A DNA stretch of 64,000 nt. Origin: Thraustochytrium sp. TN22. Lineage: Eukaryota > Sar > Bigyra > Thraustochytrida > Thraustochytriidae. The stretch spans positions 124,001 to 188,000 of the forward strand of contig JABLUY010000023.1 in NCBI GenBank assembly GCA_013306675.1. Direction: 5' to 3'. Below the pieces are notes generated by a model. It saw nothing but the letters and a program-made list of their open reading frames with translations, made no database searches and had not been told where the DNA came from. Both the position numbers and the translations under genes were made by a program. Shown here one piece after another: positions 1 through 9,065 of the stretch; the first letter of the stretch is position 1; each line of letters opens with the position of its first letter.

Positions 1-30
1 CGCCAACGATGCACGCACGGTGGCGCTGGC

Positions 31-61
31 GCTGCGCTGCGCTGCGCTGCGCTGCGCTGCG
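31..61. repeat. GCTGC pentamer tandem repeat
   Basis: Six consecutive perfect copies of GCTGC followed by a partial unit. It is a simple repeat with no visible gene association. Confidence 0.9.
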
Positions 62-1180
62 TGAGGCGGCGCAAAGTCCCTGGCTCGCAGCAGCTGCAGC
101 GATTTGCAGCGCCGCGCCTGTGCTGCTGCGCAGCGCCGCCGCCACGCAACGCTACGCGCCGTCGCGTGGCATGGCTCAATCACGGAGGCATGCGACGGCG
201 AGACTCGTGCGCTTCGCGGCGCGTGCGTGACGTGATGCAGTGGCAAGTGAAAGTACTGACAGTGAGAGAGTATCCGACCCTTCTGCCACTGGCGGCGTCG
301 ATTCACTCGCTCGGATAGTCTACTTTAGGAAGCCAGGTGAGTAGCGGTTGCGGGCTTGGCCCAGCTTGGGGCACCACGCTGGAGCAACCCACCGGCGTAC
401 CGCAGGCTCCCTGGCCGGCGCACGCGACCGGGACCGCGCGCGCAGCGTCCAGCCACGTGCAAGCGATCTGCGACTCGGATGCGCAGCTCGAGCGGAGCTG
501 CTGCAGTAGCTCTGCTTTCCTTCGCTTGTGGCCCGCCTGTGGCAGCCGGCCTCGCTCGCCCGCATGGCGGGCCGCTGACGGAGCCGTGACGCCAAGATGG
601 CGGGCCGCTCGCGCCTCAGCAACTTCGATTCAGTGGAAAAACAAGTCGGGCAGCACACTCCGCCTCACAAGCCTGTTTCTTTCGTCCGTCGCCGGTCGCG
701 CCGCACGACACCAGTCAGCTCTGCCACTGGCTACCAACCAGAGCAGAAGCCGGGCCACCATCGCTTCGATTCGCTTGGCGAGCGAGAGCAGCTTGCCCAC
801 TTGCGACGCTCAAACGCAACCGCCGCCTTCTGCGCCGTCCGAGTCGAGTGCTGGCCTAGCGCTCCGTTGTGAAGGTGGCGTGAAGGTGGCGAGAGCGATT
901 TGCCTCCTCGGATGTCCTGCTGGGTCATGCTGCGCGGCGCACGCGGACACGAGCGGGCGGCCGACGCTGTGGCGGCCGACACTATGGCGGCCGAAGCAGT
1001 GGCGGCCGACGCCGGCCGGGACCGCCGGGAGTCGGAGAGAGCGGAGGTGGCCGCAGGTGGCCGGCGGCCGCGCGGCGCGATGACGGTGTACTGGCCCCGG
1101 CCCGGGGTCCCGGCAGCCGCCGGGCAGCGCGCAGTGCACACAGTGGGCGGACGAGTGACTCTTCACTGTCAGGGTCGGAT

Positions 1181-1240
1181 TCCTGCACTGGCAGTGCAGT
1201 GCACTGCAGTGCCACTGCAGTGCCACTGCACTGCCAGTGG
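1181..1240. repeat. CACTG/CAGTG word cluster
   Basis: About 60 bases composed almost entirely of interleaved CACTG and CAGTG words, for example GCAGTGCACTGCAGTGCCAC. Because CACTG is the reverse complement of CAGTG, the stretch is rich in short palindromes and could fold. The same words recur in many other spacers of this window. Confidence 0.75.
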
Positions 1241-1727
1241 CCCCGACTCCGACCACGGCGAGTCGGATGCAGTGGCAGCTGGCTGGCTTGGCTTCAAGTT
1301 GCCAAGTGATGTCTCTGTGACCGTGACTCCACTCTGGCTAGCTAGCTAGCTAGACTCGATCGGTGGTGTGGCAACGACGGACTCGGAGGAAATAGAGCGA
1401 GGGCGCGGCGCTGACAACGCGCGCTCACCGCCGCCTGGTTGGCGGCTTTATTTGTTTCAAACCTGTCGCCACAGTGCGGGGAGCCGGGGTCAGGGAAGGG
1501 CATGACGCTGGAAAGTACTTCGGTCGGAAGCCCGCTCTGCACGCCGTCACGCCCATCTGTCCCGGTCATAGGATGAGTGATCTTCGGTCGCTCCGAGTCT
1601 GTTTCCGGAGTCCAGGCAAGCGCAAAGAAAAAAGGAGCGCCCGCCAAGAGACTGCCTGTGATCACTACATGACTACTTACCTACATGTACAAGCGAGCTG
1701 TGCGCCGTTGCGATGGCGCGCCAATGC

Positions 1728-4187
1728 TTAAAAGAAGACGTGGGCACCCGAGCTTGGCGCCGAGGTGCGGCTACGGCCCTGCTTGCCACTTGTCACAGAG
1801 CTGAGCTCGTCCATGTCGAAGGAGACACTTGCGTTCTTCTTTTTGCGTCTCCGGCGCTTGGGACCAGAGGCGCCGGCAGTCTTGCGTTGCACGGATCTGT
1901 TGGTCCGCGTCGAGGGGCGCGATCCAGCCTCTGTTTCAGGCCCCGCACCGGCCTGGCCGACCTCTGCCAAGACGACCTCATCAGGCTTCTCCCACACGCT
2001 CTCGCCCGTGACGCGGTTGTAGTAGAACTCGTTGCTCTCTTCGTCAACACAGATTTCCCAGTCGCCCACGAGACCGCGCACGTTCTCCACCGTATCTTGC
2101 GAGTCCTCTGCAGCGAGTTGTGCTAGCTCGGGCGGCACAGCGTAAAAGTACTTGAGCTTCTTCAGCACCACCTTGCCGTCGACACATGTGCAGCGAGCGC
2201 GGTTAGCGCCAGGAAGTAGTTCCATGAGCTGCACATCTGTCGCGTCGCCGCTCGTGCGCACCATCTTGAGGCTTGCACCCGGCAGCAGCGCCTCGAGATC
2301 CTCCATCTCGGCCAAGCACTGAAACCCGCTCGAGCGTAGGGCAGCTGCCGTTGCCTGAACGTTGCCGATGGGTGAAAGTGGCGAGGATGGAGACGCTGGC
2401 GAGAAGGGCTCCGCGGCGACCTCCGCTGGCATAAGCTCATCCTGTGCGTACGCTCCGTGGCCTGCGCCAGCGGCCCACTCGGGAAAGAACGCCGCAGAGC
2501 CTGGCGTCGCGAGCACCGGCGCGTAGGGTGATTCCATGGCGTAGTTCGTGGCATCCGGGTTCGCGCTAAGACCAGGCTCCAGAGTCAGACCACCCGTGCT
2601 GTAGTTGGTGTCCGAACCGCGGTGCGCAGAGCTCGCCGTCTGGAAGGACGAAGCGTCGTACGTCCCATCACCCATGGTGGACGCACTCGGGTCATAGGCC
2701 GAGGCCGCGCCTTCCTCGTTTCTGCCATCATCGCTCCAAAAGTCTTCCCACTCGCTGCGATAGTTCTTCTTGCGTGGAATGATCGTGTTCCGTGCGCGAT
2801 GGCCGCGAAATGCCTTTTGAAGAGAGGTTGCGGCCTTGTCATTTATTTGCTTCTCCAGCGCCGTGTGGAGCTCGCGACGCATTGCAGGCGGCAACGTGCT
2901 GGCCTGAGCTCCAGAGAGCGTGTGCAGCATCTCTTGCAGTTGGGGGACGGTCGCAGGCCCTGCGAGCTGGGCTGACGTGCTTGGGTGGCGCAGACGCTCA
3001 GGCATGCCGCGCGCACGCCTCAGCACATTGGCGTGCCCAGACGCCAAGCTCGCTCGCCAAGCCGTCTGAATTGTGATTGCCGCGGCCTCACGGTACGCGA
3101 CACGCGAATACTGGAGCTCGTTCGTGCGCACCATGCGATAGAAGTCCCGGAGGCGCATTTTGAAGAGCCGTCCGATGCAGACCTGTTGGCGTTGCGCCTC
3201 CTGGAGAATGAGCTTGCGCGCGCCGCGCACTTTGATGAGCTCCGTCTCCAGCTCGCGCTTGCGCATCTCCAGGAGGCTCGCCTTGTCCGTGAGGTCCTGT
3301 TCGATGCTGCCCAGCTCCTTGCGCTTTGCCAGCTCCACGCTCAGCGAGCCTACAGGCCTGTGCAGCATGTTGCGCAAGGCGTGCCGCGACTTTCGATTCT
3401 CCAGCATCAAATTGATCTCCTCGACCTGTGCTGAAAACGGGTCTTGGCAGTGGTGCGCTCGCTCGCGCAGCGGTCCAGCGCTCGTTGTACGCAAGCGTTC
3501 CTTCCGGCCGTTGCGCGCGCGATCGGAGGCACCTTCGTGACCTTCCTCGCCTTCATCGTAGCTCTCGTCCTCATCGTCTCGCGAGTAGTCAGCGAAAATC
3601 CGGTCCGGGAGACCACTGATGAGCTGCTTCGCGTCGTCTTCGCCCTCGCTGAAAAGGGACTCGCACTCGTCGTCCAGCACGTGTGGCTGTGGTGTGAAGC
3701 TGTATTCTTCGGAGTGCCACGAGCCACGCCGCGGGCGCGCACCCGCGCCGCGGCCAGGGCCTGCTGCAGAAACACCCCAGAGAGCCTCAACGAACTCGCG
3801 TCGTCGCCGCTCCGCATCGGCAGCGTTGCTGCGGCTGCTGCTGCCGCCGCCGCTGCTGTTGCTGTTGCGTAAACCGCTGCTGCTGCGACCGGATGACTGC
3901 CGTGATGCCGCCCAGGGCCCGCCGGGCACCAGCGCGGGGAGCGTGTTGGGTCGTGGGTGCGTTATCTCCCGGCGCGCGTCTGATCCACGCCGTCGCTCAC
4001 CCTTTCGGCAATATTGCTGCGGTTGCTGCTGCTCCTTGTGCGCTTCACCGCGCGTTCCTGACCCTGCGTCCCGCTGGTGAGTCTGCGAAAGAAGCTGCTG
4101 CCGCTCTCTCTGCACCTGCAGCGCCAGCGGCACGTCCTCCCGCGGCGGCCGGCCCCTCGTGCCAGCCGCGCGCGGCCTCGACGCCAT
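1728..4187 (-). CDS. WW-domain and IQ-motif coiled-coil protein
   Basis: Predicted 819-residue protein. In order it has a Gln/Arg-rich N-terminus, an acidic Ser/Glu patch, a coiled coil (about 265-365), IQ-like motifs near 367-380 (core AAITIQTAWRAS) and 449-464 (core SLQKAFRGHRARN), a low-complexity stretch, and a C-terminal WW domain at about 705-735 (core EFYYNRVTGESVWEKP with both signature tryptophans). IQ motifs bind calmodulin and WW domains bind proline-rich ligands, so a scaffold role, perhaps in the flagellum, is inferred only. The frame stays open another 222 codons upstream, but that part is Gly/Glu/Arg low complexity lying in the shared spacer with the divergent tRNA-modification gene. 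The ATG at 4187 is therefore preferred. No named family recognised. Confidence 0.75.
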   Translation of the reverse strand: MASRPRAAGTRGRPPREDVPLALQVQRERQQLLSQTHQRDAGSGTRGEAHKEQQQPQQYCRKGERRRGSDARREITHPRPNTLPALVPGGPWAASRQSSGRSSSGLRNSNSSGGGSSSRSNAADAERRRREFVEALWGVSAAGPGRGAGARPRRGSWHSEEYSFTPQPHVLDDECESLFSEGEDDAKQLISGLPDRIFADYSRDDEDESYDEGEEGHEGASDRARNGRKERLRTTSAGPLRERAHHCQDPFSAQVEEINLMLENRKSRHALRNMLHRPVGSLSVELAKRKELGSIEQDLTDKASLLEMRKRELETELIKVRGARKLILQEAQRQQVCIGRLFKMRLRDFYRMVRTNELQYSRVAYREAAAITIQTAWRASLASGHANVLRRARGMPERLRHPSTSAQLAGPATVPQLQEMLHTLSGAQASTLPPAMRRELHTALEKQINDKAATSLQKAFRGHRARNTIIPRKKNYRSEWEDFWSDDGRNEEGAASAYDPSASTMGDGTYDASSFQTASSAHRGSDTNYSTGGLTLEPGLSANPDATNYAMESPYAPVLATPGSAAFFPEWAAGAGHGAYAQDELMPAEVAAEPFSPASPSSPLSPIGNVQATAAALRSSGFQCLAEMEDLEALLPGASLKMVRTSGDATDVQLMELLPGANRARCTCVDGKVVLKKLKYFYAVPPELAQLAAEDSQDTVENVRGLVGDWEICVDEESNEFYYNRVTGESVWEKPDEVVLAEVGQAGAGPETEAGSRPSTRTNRSVQRKTAGASGPKRRRRKKKNASVSFDMDELSSVTSGKQGRSRTSAPSSGAHVFF

Positions 4188-4856
4188 GCCTCCTTTTCCC
4201 TCCTCCTTCTCAGCCACGGCCCCCTCCTTCTCCTCCTTCTCCCCCTCCTCCTCCTCCTCCAACTTTTCCGATTTCTCCTCCTCGCCGCCGCCACCGCCGC
4301 CGCCACCGCCCCCGCACCGACGCGCCGACTCGCTCTGCACCTTTGTCAGGCCACGCGCTCGCCGTCCGCCGCCCTGTCCAGCTGCGCGGCCGCAGCGTGC
4401 GCCGCCGCGCGCCGTCGCCGTCCGCAAACGGAGCTGCCGCGCCGCGCCGCGCCGCGCCGCGCCGCGCCGCGAACTTGACTCGCCCTCACTCTCCTCGCCT
4501 CGCCTCGCTCTCCTCCTTTGGTTCGGCGTCCCCTCAAGTTCCAGCTGCCCTGTTTTGTCCTTGCGATGCTTGCGTGCCCTCCTTGCCTGCGCTCGCGCGC
4601 TCGCGCGGCGCTCGCGCGCGCTTGCGCCCTCTTGCGCCGCCTTGCGCCCGCTTACAGCGCGTGCCGCGTTCTCCGAGCCGCGCCGCGGCGTGGGCGGACC
4701 CGGTGTGCGAAGCGGTCTATGACCGGCTAGGCCGGGTTGGGGCGGTTGGTGCGGGTGGCCAGGAGGGACTCGGACTCGGCGCAGCCCACGGACTCGGAAG
4801 CGCTGGAGCCGGCGGCGGCAGAGCGCGAAGCGGAGGAGCGCGGGCGGCGGCACGGG

Positions 4857-6317
4857 ATGCGCGGCGCGGCGACGCGGGCGGCGGCTCTGGCGGTGCGGCG
4901 GCGACCGCGCAGCGCTGCGCCCGGCGCCGGGCCCATGAGCAAGAACCTGAGCTCGAACGGCGGTTCCGCGGAGGCGAGGGACCGCGTCAAGCGCGTGGTG
5001 GCGGTAGTGGGCGCCACGGGCGTGGGCAAGTCCAAGCTAGGCGTGGACCTGGCGCGCAAGCTGAATGGCGAGGTCGTGAACGCGGACGCCGTGCAGATGT
5101 ACAAGGGACTGGACATCGCGGCGGCCAAGCTCAGCGAGCAGGAGATGGAAGGCGTGCCGCACCATGCCATGAGCTTTCTCACGCACGACCAGGACTGGAC
5201 CGTGAGGCTCTACAGGGACCACGCTCTGGCGGTTATTGATGACATCATCGCGCGCGGCAAGGTGCCCATTCTGGTTGGCGGCACGCTGTACTACATCCAG
5301 AGCATCCTGTGGCCCATGCTGTTGGACGCCAGCGATGTCGGAGAGGCTGGCAGCGGCAATTCGGACGATGCCGTCATTCCAGAGGGCAAGACGCCGCACG
5401 ATTTCCTGCAGGAGATCGACCCGGAGCGCGCCGACGTGCTCCACCCTTCGGACGAGCGCAAGATCAAGCGCAGCATCCTCGTCTTCCAGGGCACCGGTCG
5501 CAAGCATTCGGACATTCTGCGTGAGCTCAAGGACAGTGGCGTGCAGGACGAGCTGCGCTTCCGCAGCTGCATCCTCTGGCTGCGCTGCGACGCCGACGTG
5601 CACAAGGCGCGCCTCGATCAGCGCGTGGACAATATGTTGGCAAGCGGCGTGGTAGAGGAGGCGCTCACTTTCATCAAGGACCACGACCTCTTGCCAAAGC
5701 TCTTGTCCAGCGACCCTTCTCTGCAGCGCGGCCAGTTCCAGGCCATCGGGTTCAAGGAGTTTCTCCCTTTTCTGCGCGCCTCGCAAGACCCGGCCGTGGG
5801 ATCCGAGGAGCAGGCGCAAATCAAGCAACAGTGTGTCGACACGCTTCGCATGCACCACGACCAGTACCGCAAGTACCAGGAGAAGTGGATCTCGAAGCGC
5901 CTGCTCGCGCGCAACGCGCCAGTCTTTGGCCTGGACACGACCCGCTACGAGTCAGACCAGGGCAGCTGGGCCACGGATGTGATGGACCCCGCGCTACGCG
6001 CCTGCGAGTGGCTGGCCTCTGACCAGGACTTGGATTCCACCGAGCCGGAGGGTTTGCACCGCCTCAACAAGAAGCCCGACGTCGTCGATACGCTCACCAG
6101 CAAGTACTGTGATATTTGCAAGGTCACTGTCGTCGGCGAGGAGCAGTGGCAGAAGCATCTCAGCGGCGGCCGGCACCGCAGAAACATCCGCGGCCCGCAG
6201 AAGCGCCGGCGTCGCGAGGAGAATCACTTCGCGGCGCTCGTCGAGCAAGAGCTAGAGCTCGCCAAGGCTGAGGATGGGACCCAGGCCAAGCGCCCCAACG
6301 CGTCGAGTGAAGCCTGA
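4857..6317 (+). CDS. tRNA dimethylallyltransferase (MiaA/Mod5/TRIT1 family)
   Basis: Transfers dimethylallyl from DMAPP to A37 of tRNAs reading UNN codons. From the first ATG it is 486 residues. The P-loop GATGVGKS is at 52-59 and the DAVQMYKGLDI motif at 77-87, both family hallmarks. A C-terminal U1/matrin-type zinc finger (C418, C421, H434, H440; C-x2-C-x12-H-x5-H) followed by a basic cluster matches eukaryotic Mod5/TRIT1 and is absent from bacterial MiaA. Residues 1-26 are Arg/Ala-rich with no acidic residue, like a mitochondrial presequence. The next in-frame ATG at 4935 would give a 460-residue form lacking it. Yeast MOD5 is known to use two starts for mitochondrial and cytosolic/nuclear forms, so the same is inferred here. 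It is divergent from the WW/IQ gene. Confidence 0.92.
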   Translation: MRGAATRAAALAVRRRPRSAAPGAGPMSKNLSSNGGSAEARDRVKRVVAVVGATGVGKSKLGVDLARKLNGEVVNADAVQMYKGLDIAAAKLSEQEMEGVPHHAMSFLTHDQDWTVRLYRDHALAVIDDIIARGKVPILVGGTLYYIQSILWPMLLDASDVGEAGSGNSDDAVIPEGKTPHDFLQEIDPERADVLHPSDERKIKRSILVFQGTGRKHSDILRELKDSGVQDELRFRSCILWLRCDADVHKARLDQRVDNMLASGVVEEALTFIKDHDLLPKLLSSDPSLQRGQFQAIGFKEFLPFLRASQDPAVGSEEQAQIKQQCVDTLRMHHDQYRKYQEKWISKRLLARNAPVFGLDTTRYESDQGSWATDVMDPALRACEWLASDQDLDSTEPEGLHRLNKKPDVVDTLTSKYCDICKVTVVGEEQWQKHLSGGRHRRNIRGPQKRRRREENHFAALVEQELELAKAEDGTQAKRPNASSEA

Positions 6318-6349
6318 CCAAGCGCCCCAACGCGTCGAGTGAAGCCTGA
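6286..6349 (+). repeat. 32-bp perfect tandem duplication across a stop codon
   Basis: The last 32 bases of the tRNA dimethylallyltransferase CDS, including its TGA (6315-6317), are repeated exactly once immediately downstream (6318-6349). The second copy is in the 3' UTR and starts in another phase, so it does not extend the protein. Perfect identity suggests a recent slippage or duplication. Confidence 0.9.
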
Positions 6350-6769
6350 ATGCGCAGGCTCGCCATCACATGCACTCAGGCGGACATGACCGCACTGTCG
6401 TCGCCAACCTGAGCTTTCGTTGAGTCAAGCGCAGCGCTTCGACGCTGCTGTAACTACAAGGAGGAGACCTGCACTGATGATCATGGCACTCTGGTGGTAC
6501 TTGTGGGGCCCCCTTGTTCCTCCCTTGATCACTCGCTCGCACAAGCAGCCGCCCTAGCTAGCTAGAGAGCTAGAGCAGCAGTCGGCGGCGGTGGCAATCC
6601 TGCCAAGTGCCGTGCCACCTCGGCGGGCGCCCGAGGTCTGCGCGCCTCCGGCTACGAGTTTCTCGCGCGCAAGTTGCGCTTGGCTGCGCTCGGCTGCGCT
6701 TGGCTGCGCTCATCGAGAGAGAGAGAAGAACGTACACCGGCCGGGCACGGCGCTCGTGCTCGCAATCGA
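6318..6769. other. spacer: 3' UTR of tRNA modifier and 5' region of TPR gene
   Basis: About 450 bases without a gene. It contains the second copy of the 32-bp duplication, a CTAGCTAGCTAGAG run at 6554-6573 and a short GGCTGCGCT repeat near 6688-6708 just upstream of the next gene's ATG. Confidence 0.6.
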
Positions 6770-8806
6770 ATGGACTTGGAGCCCGAGACAGGCGGCGCCG
6801 GCGCCGGCGCCGGCGTGGCCGCGGCCCTCGATGCCCGAGGCGTCAGCCTCCGCTTCCTGGAGTCTGTGCTCGCGCGTGTGTTGAGTCGCGAGCTTGCGCA
6901 GGACGTGCAGCTCTTCACCGCGAGGCGGAACCTGAGCGAGGACATCAAGGAGGGCACAACCTTGCGGCTCGAATCCTCCAGTGGCAAGGAAGGCACATGC
7001 TTGGGTAGCGTGCCATTTCGGAGTGAGCCCGTGGTGTTTCGTGAGGGCCAGGACGCCGTCGAAAAGGCGCGCCAGGACTGGTCCACGGAGGACGTCGTCA
7101 ACTTCGTGGTGCTCAAGGGGGAGGCAATCGCGGACCAGGCGACCGAGCGCGGGGCGCCCTCCCAGGGGTCTTACGTGGTTCACGCTCGCGGATCTCGCTT
7201 CGCGGATCTCGTCGGCGCCCTGGTGGCGCACCTCTCGGACAAGCCCGAAGACCAGCGCTTCGTCTGGATTGACGCCTTTTGCGCCAACCAGCAGTTGCTG
7301 ACCGGTGCGTGGGAAGCGCGGCGGCACTTTCTCACCAACGACTTGCACGTGCTCATTGCCCAGTTTGGCACCGTAGTCGCATTCCTGGACCGGTGGGAGG
7401 AGCCAGCGCCCCTGCGGCGCGCGTGGTGCGTGTGGGAGCTCTTCGGCGCCTTGCGCAGCGATCGCACCGTGGAGGCCGTTCTGGCACCAGGTCAGGAAGA
7501 CTCCTTCATGACGAGGCTTCTCGAGAGGCCGAGCGAGATCGCCGTTGTGATCGCAGCAAAGATGGACGCACGCGACGCCCGGTGCGTCCACGCGTCGGAT
7601 AAGACCATGATCGATGGCGCCATCGAGGCACTCCCAGAGGGTTTCACGACACTGAACATGGAGCTCCAGGGCCGCGTCAGAACATGGTACTTTGGCGTCG
7701 CACGCGCTCGCGTCGCGTCCGCCCGCCAGAACGGGGCCGAGCCGTCACAGCTGGCCAACGTGCTGGGCCAAACTGCCTATGTGCTTGCCCAGCACGATTG
7801 CAATGACGAAGCACTCGGCTTTTACGTGGAGGCGCTGGCAGTTCTGCGCGAGGCCCTTGGCGAGCGGCACCCTGACGTTGCCACGCCGCTCAACAACATC
7901 GCTGCGTTGTACAGCAAGTGGGGCCGCCATGAAGAGGCGCTTCAGCATTACGCAGAAGCGTTGGCCATCAAGCGAGAGGCGCAAGGCGACCAAAGCGATT
8001 CCGTTGCAATTACGCTGAGCAACATGGCCCGCGTACAGAGCAAGTTAGGTCGCCACGAGAATGCACTGCAGCTGTACAACGAGGCGCTGCAGAATTTGAG
8101 CCAGGCATCCGACCCCCGCAACGACAGCGTAGCAACAGTGCGCAACAACATCGGACTCGTCTATGTGGCGCAGGGCCGCAACGCCGAGGCGCTAGCGAGC
8201 TTCAAGGACGCCCTGGACATTCGCAAGGAGGTGCTCGGAGCGCGGCACCCAGATGTGGGAACTGTGCTCAACAACGTTGCAACCGTGTACGACAACCTGG
8301 GCCGTCCCGAGGAAGCTCTGCGCATCTACAAGGAGGCTCTGGCGATCCGCAAAGAGGCTCTTGGGCCGCGCCATCCGGACGTCGTGCAGACGCTCGTGAA
8401 TTTGGCGCATTTCTGCAAGGAGCAGGAGCGCAATGGCGACGCAATGGCGTACTACAAGGAGGCGCACGACGCGATCAAAGAGAGCCTGGGCGCGCGGCAT
8501 GGCGACGTCGTGGACGTGCTCAATGGGATCGCTGTCATGCACAAGAGGTCTGGGCGCTACGACGAAGCGCTCCAATGCTTTAACGAAGCGCTTGAGATTG
8601 GGCGTGAGGCGCTGGGCCCGCGCCACGAGACGGTGGGGATGCTTCACTTCAACGTGGGCGAGCTCTACTGCGACGAGGAAGACTGGGCATCCGCCCTGAA
8701 CCCCCTTGAGCAGGCACTGAGCATCTATCTTGAGACTCGTGGGCCCGATGACGAGATTACGAGAACTGCGCAAGAGTGGGTGGACGGCTGCCGCGACGTG
8801 ATGTGA
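6770..8806 (+). CDS. NQ/AWC-module plus kinesin-light-chain-type TPR protein
   Basis: Predicted 678 residues from the ATG at 6770; the frame is open 32 codons further upstream but without convincing content. The N-terminal half (about 60-320) carries a WIDAFCANQ motif (W166, D168) and an LRRAWCVWE motif around W219. From memory, related WxDxxxxNQ and RAWCxxE pairs occur in protist and algal proteins with C-terminal TPRs and loosely recall TIR- or HET-like modules; this assignment is tentative. The C-terminal half (about 330-670) consists of 42-residue TPRs of the kinesin light chain/TPR_12 type (pattern GxRHPDVxxxLNNxAxxYxxxGRxEEAL). The last repeat is followed closely by the stop. A signalling or defence role is inference. 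It could equally be a generic scaffold. Confidence 0.8.
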   Translation: MDLEPETGGAGAGAGVAAALDARGVSLRFLESVLARVLSRELAQDVQLFTARRNLSEDIKEGTTLRLESSSGKEGTCLGSVPFRSEPVVFREGQDAVEKARQDWSTEDVVNFVVLKGEAIADQATERGAPSQGSYVVHARGSRFADLVGALVAHLSDKPEDQRFVWIDAFCANQQLLTGAWEARRHFLTNDLHVLIAQFGTVVAFLDRWEEPAPLRRAWCVWELFGALRSDRTVEAVLAPGQEDSFMTRLLERPSEIAVVIAAKMDARDARCVHASDKTMIDGAIEALPEGFTTLNMELQGRVRTWYFGVARARVASARQNGAEPSQLANVLGQTAYVLAQHDCNDEALGFYVEALAVLREALGERHPDVATPLNNIAALYSKWGRHEEALQHYAEALAIKREAQGDQSDSVAITLSNMARVQSKLGRHENALQLYNEALQNLSQASDPRNDSVATVRNNIGLVYVAQGRNAEALASFKDALDIRKEVLGARHPDVGTVLNNVATVYDNLGRPEEALRIYKEALAIRKEALGPRHPDVVQTLVNLAHFCKEQERNGDAMAYYKEAHDAIKESLGARHGDVVDVLNGIAVMHKRSGRYDEALQCFNEALEIGREALGPRHETVGMLHFNVGELYCDEEDWASALNPLEQALSIYLETRGPDDEITRTAQEWVDGCRDVM

Positions 8807-9065
8807 AGGGATTCATCGAAGTCAGTTAGAAACAAAGCACACAACATGTTTTTTTCCTGAAGGGCACCAAGGCTTCGAAGACTGTAAAACAGGAAGGCAA
8901 TCGCGGAGATGGAGGTGGGGCTTCCTGGTAGCGAACCAATTGCTCGCCTCCTTTCTGCGTACCATCAAATTTTCGCGCACGCGCGCGCTCAATCACCCTC
9001 GCTCTCCATAACCCTCGCTCTCCATATCACTCTCTCTAACATCTCTGCACTGGCGCTCCTAGCCA

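Larger units (their letters stand above)
1..1727. other. non-coding stretch, no gene supported
   Basis: No reading frame here has family-like content. The open frames are Arg/Ala/Ser/Pro-rich, overlap one another on both strands and look like by-products of GC-rich sequence. It holds a GCTGC pentamer run near 31-61, a dense CACTG/CAGTG cluster at 1181-1240 and a CTAG run at 1335-1353. It ends at the stop codon of the minus-strand WW/IQ gene, so its right part probably includes that gene's 3' UTR. Confidence 0.6.

Noticed and set aside
337-1083. 248-codon plus-strand frame in the left gap
   Set aside because: Compositional frame with GGCGGCC repeats, overlapped by several others and without domain content.
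4188-4853. N-terminal extension of the WW/IQ protein
   Set aside because: In frame and open, but Gly/Glu/Arg simple-sequence content in a divergent promoter; the ATG at 4187 is preferred.
3893-5239. 448-codon plus-strand frame between WW/IQ and tRNA modifier genes
   Set aside because: Arg/Ala/Pro low complexity crossing the start regions of two better genes.
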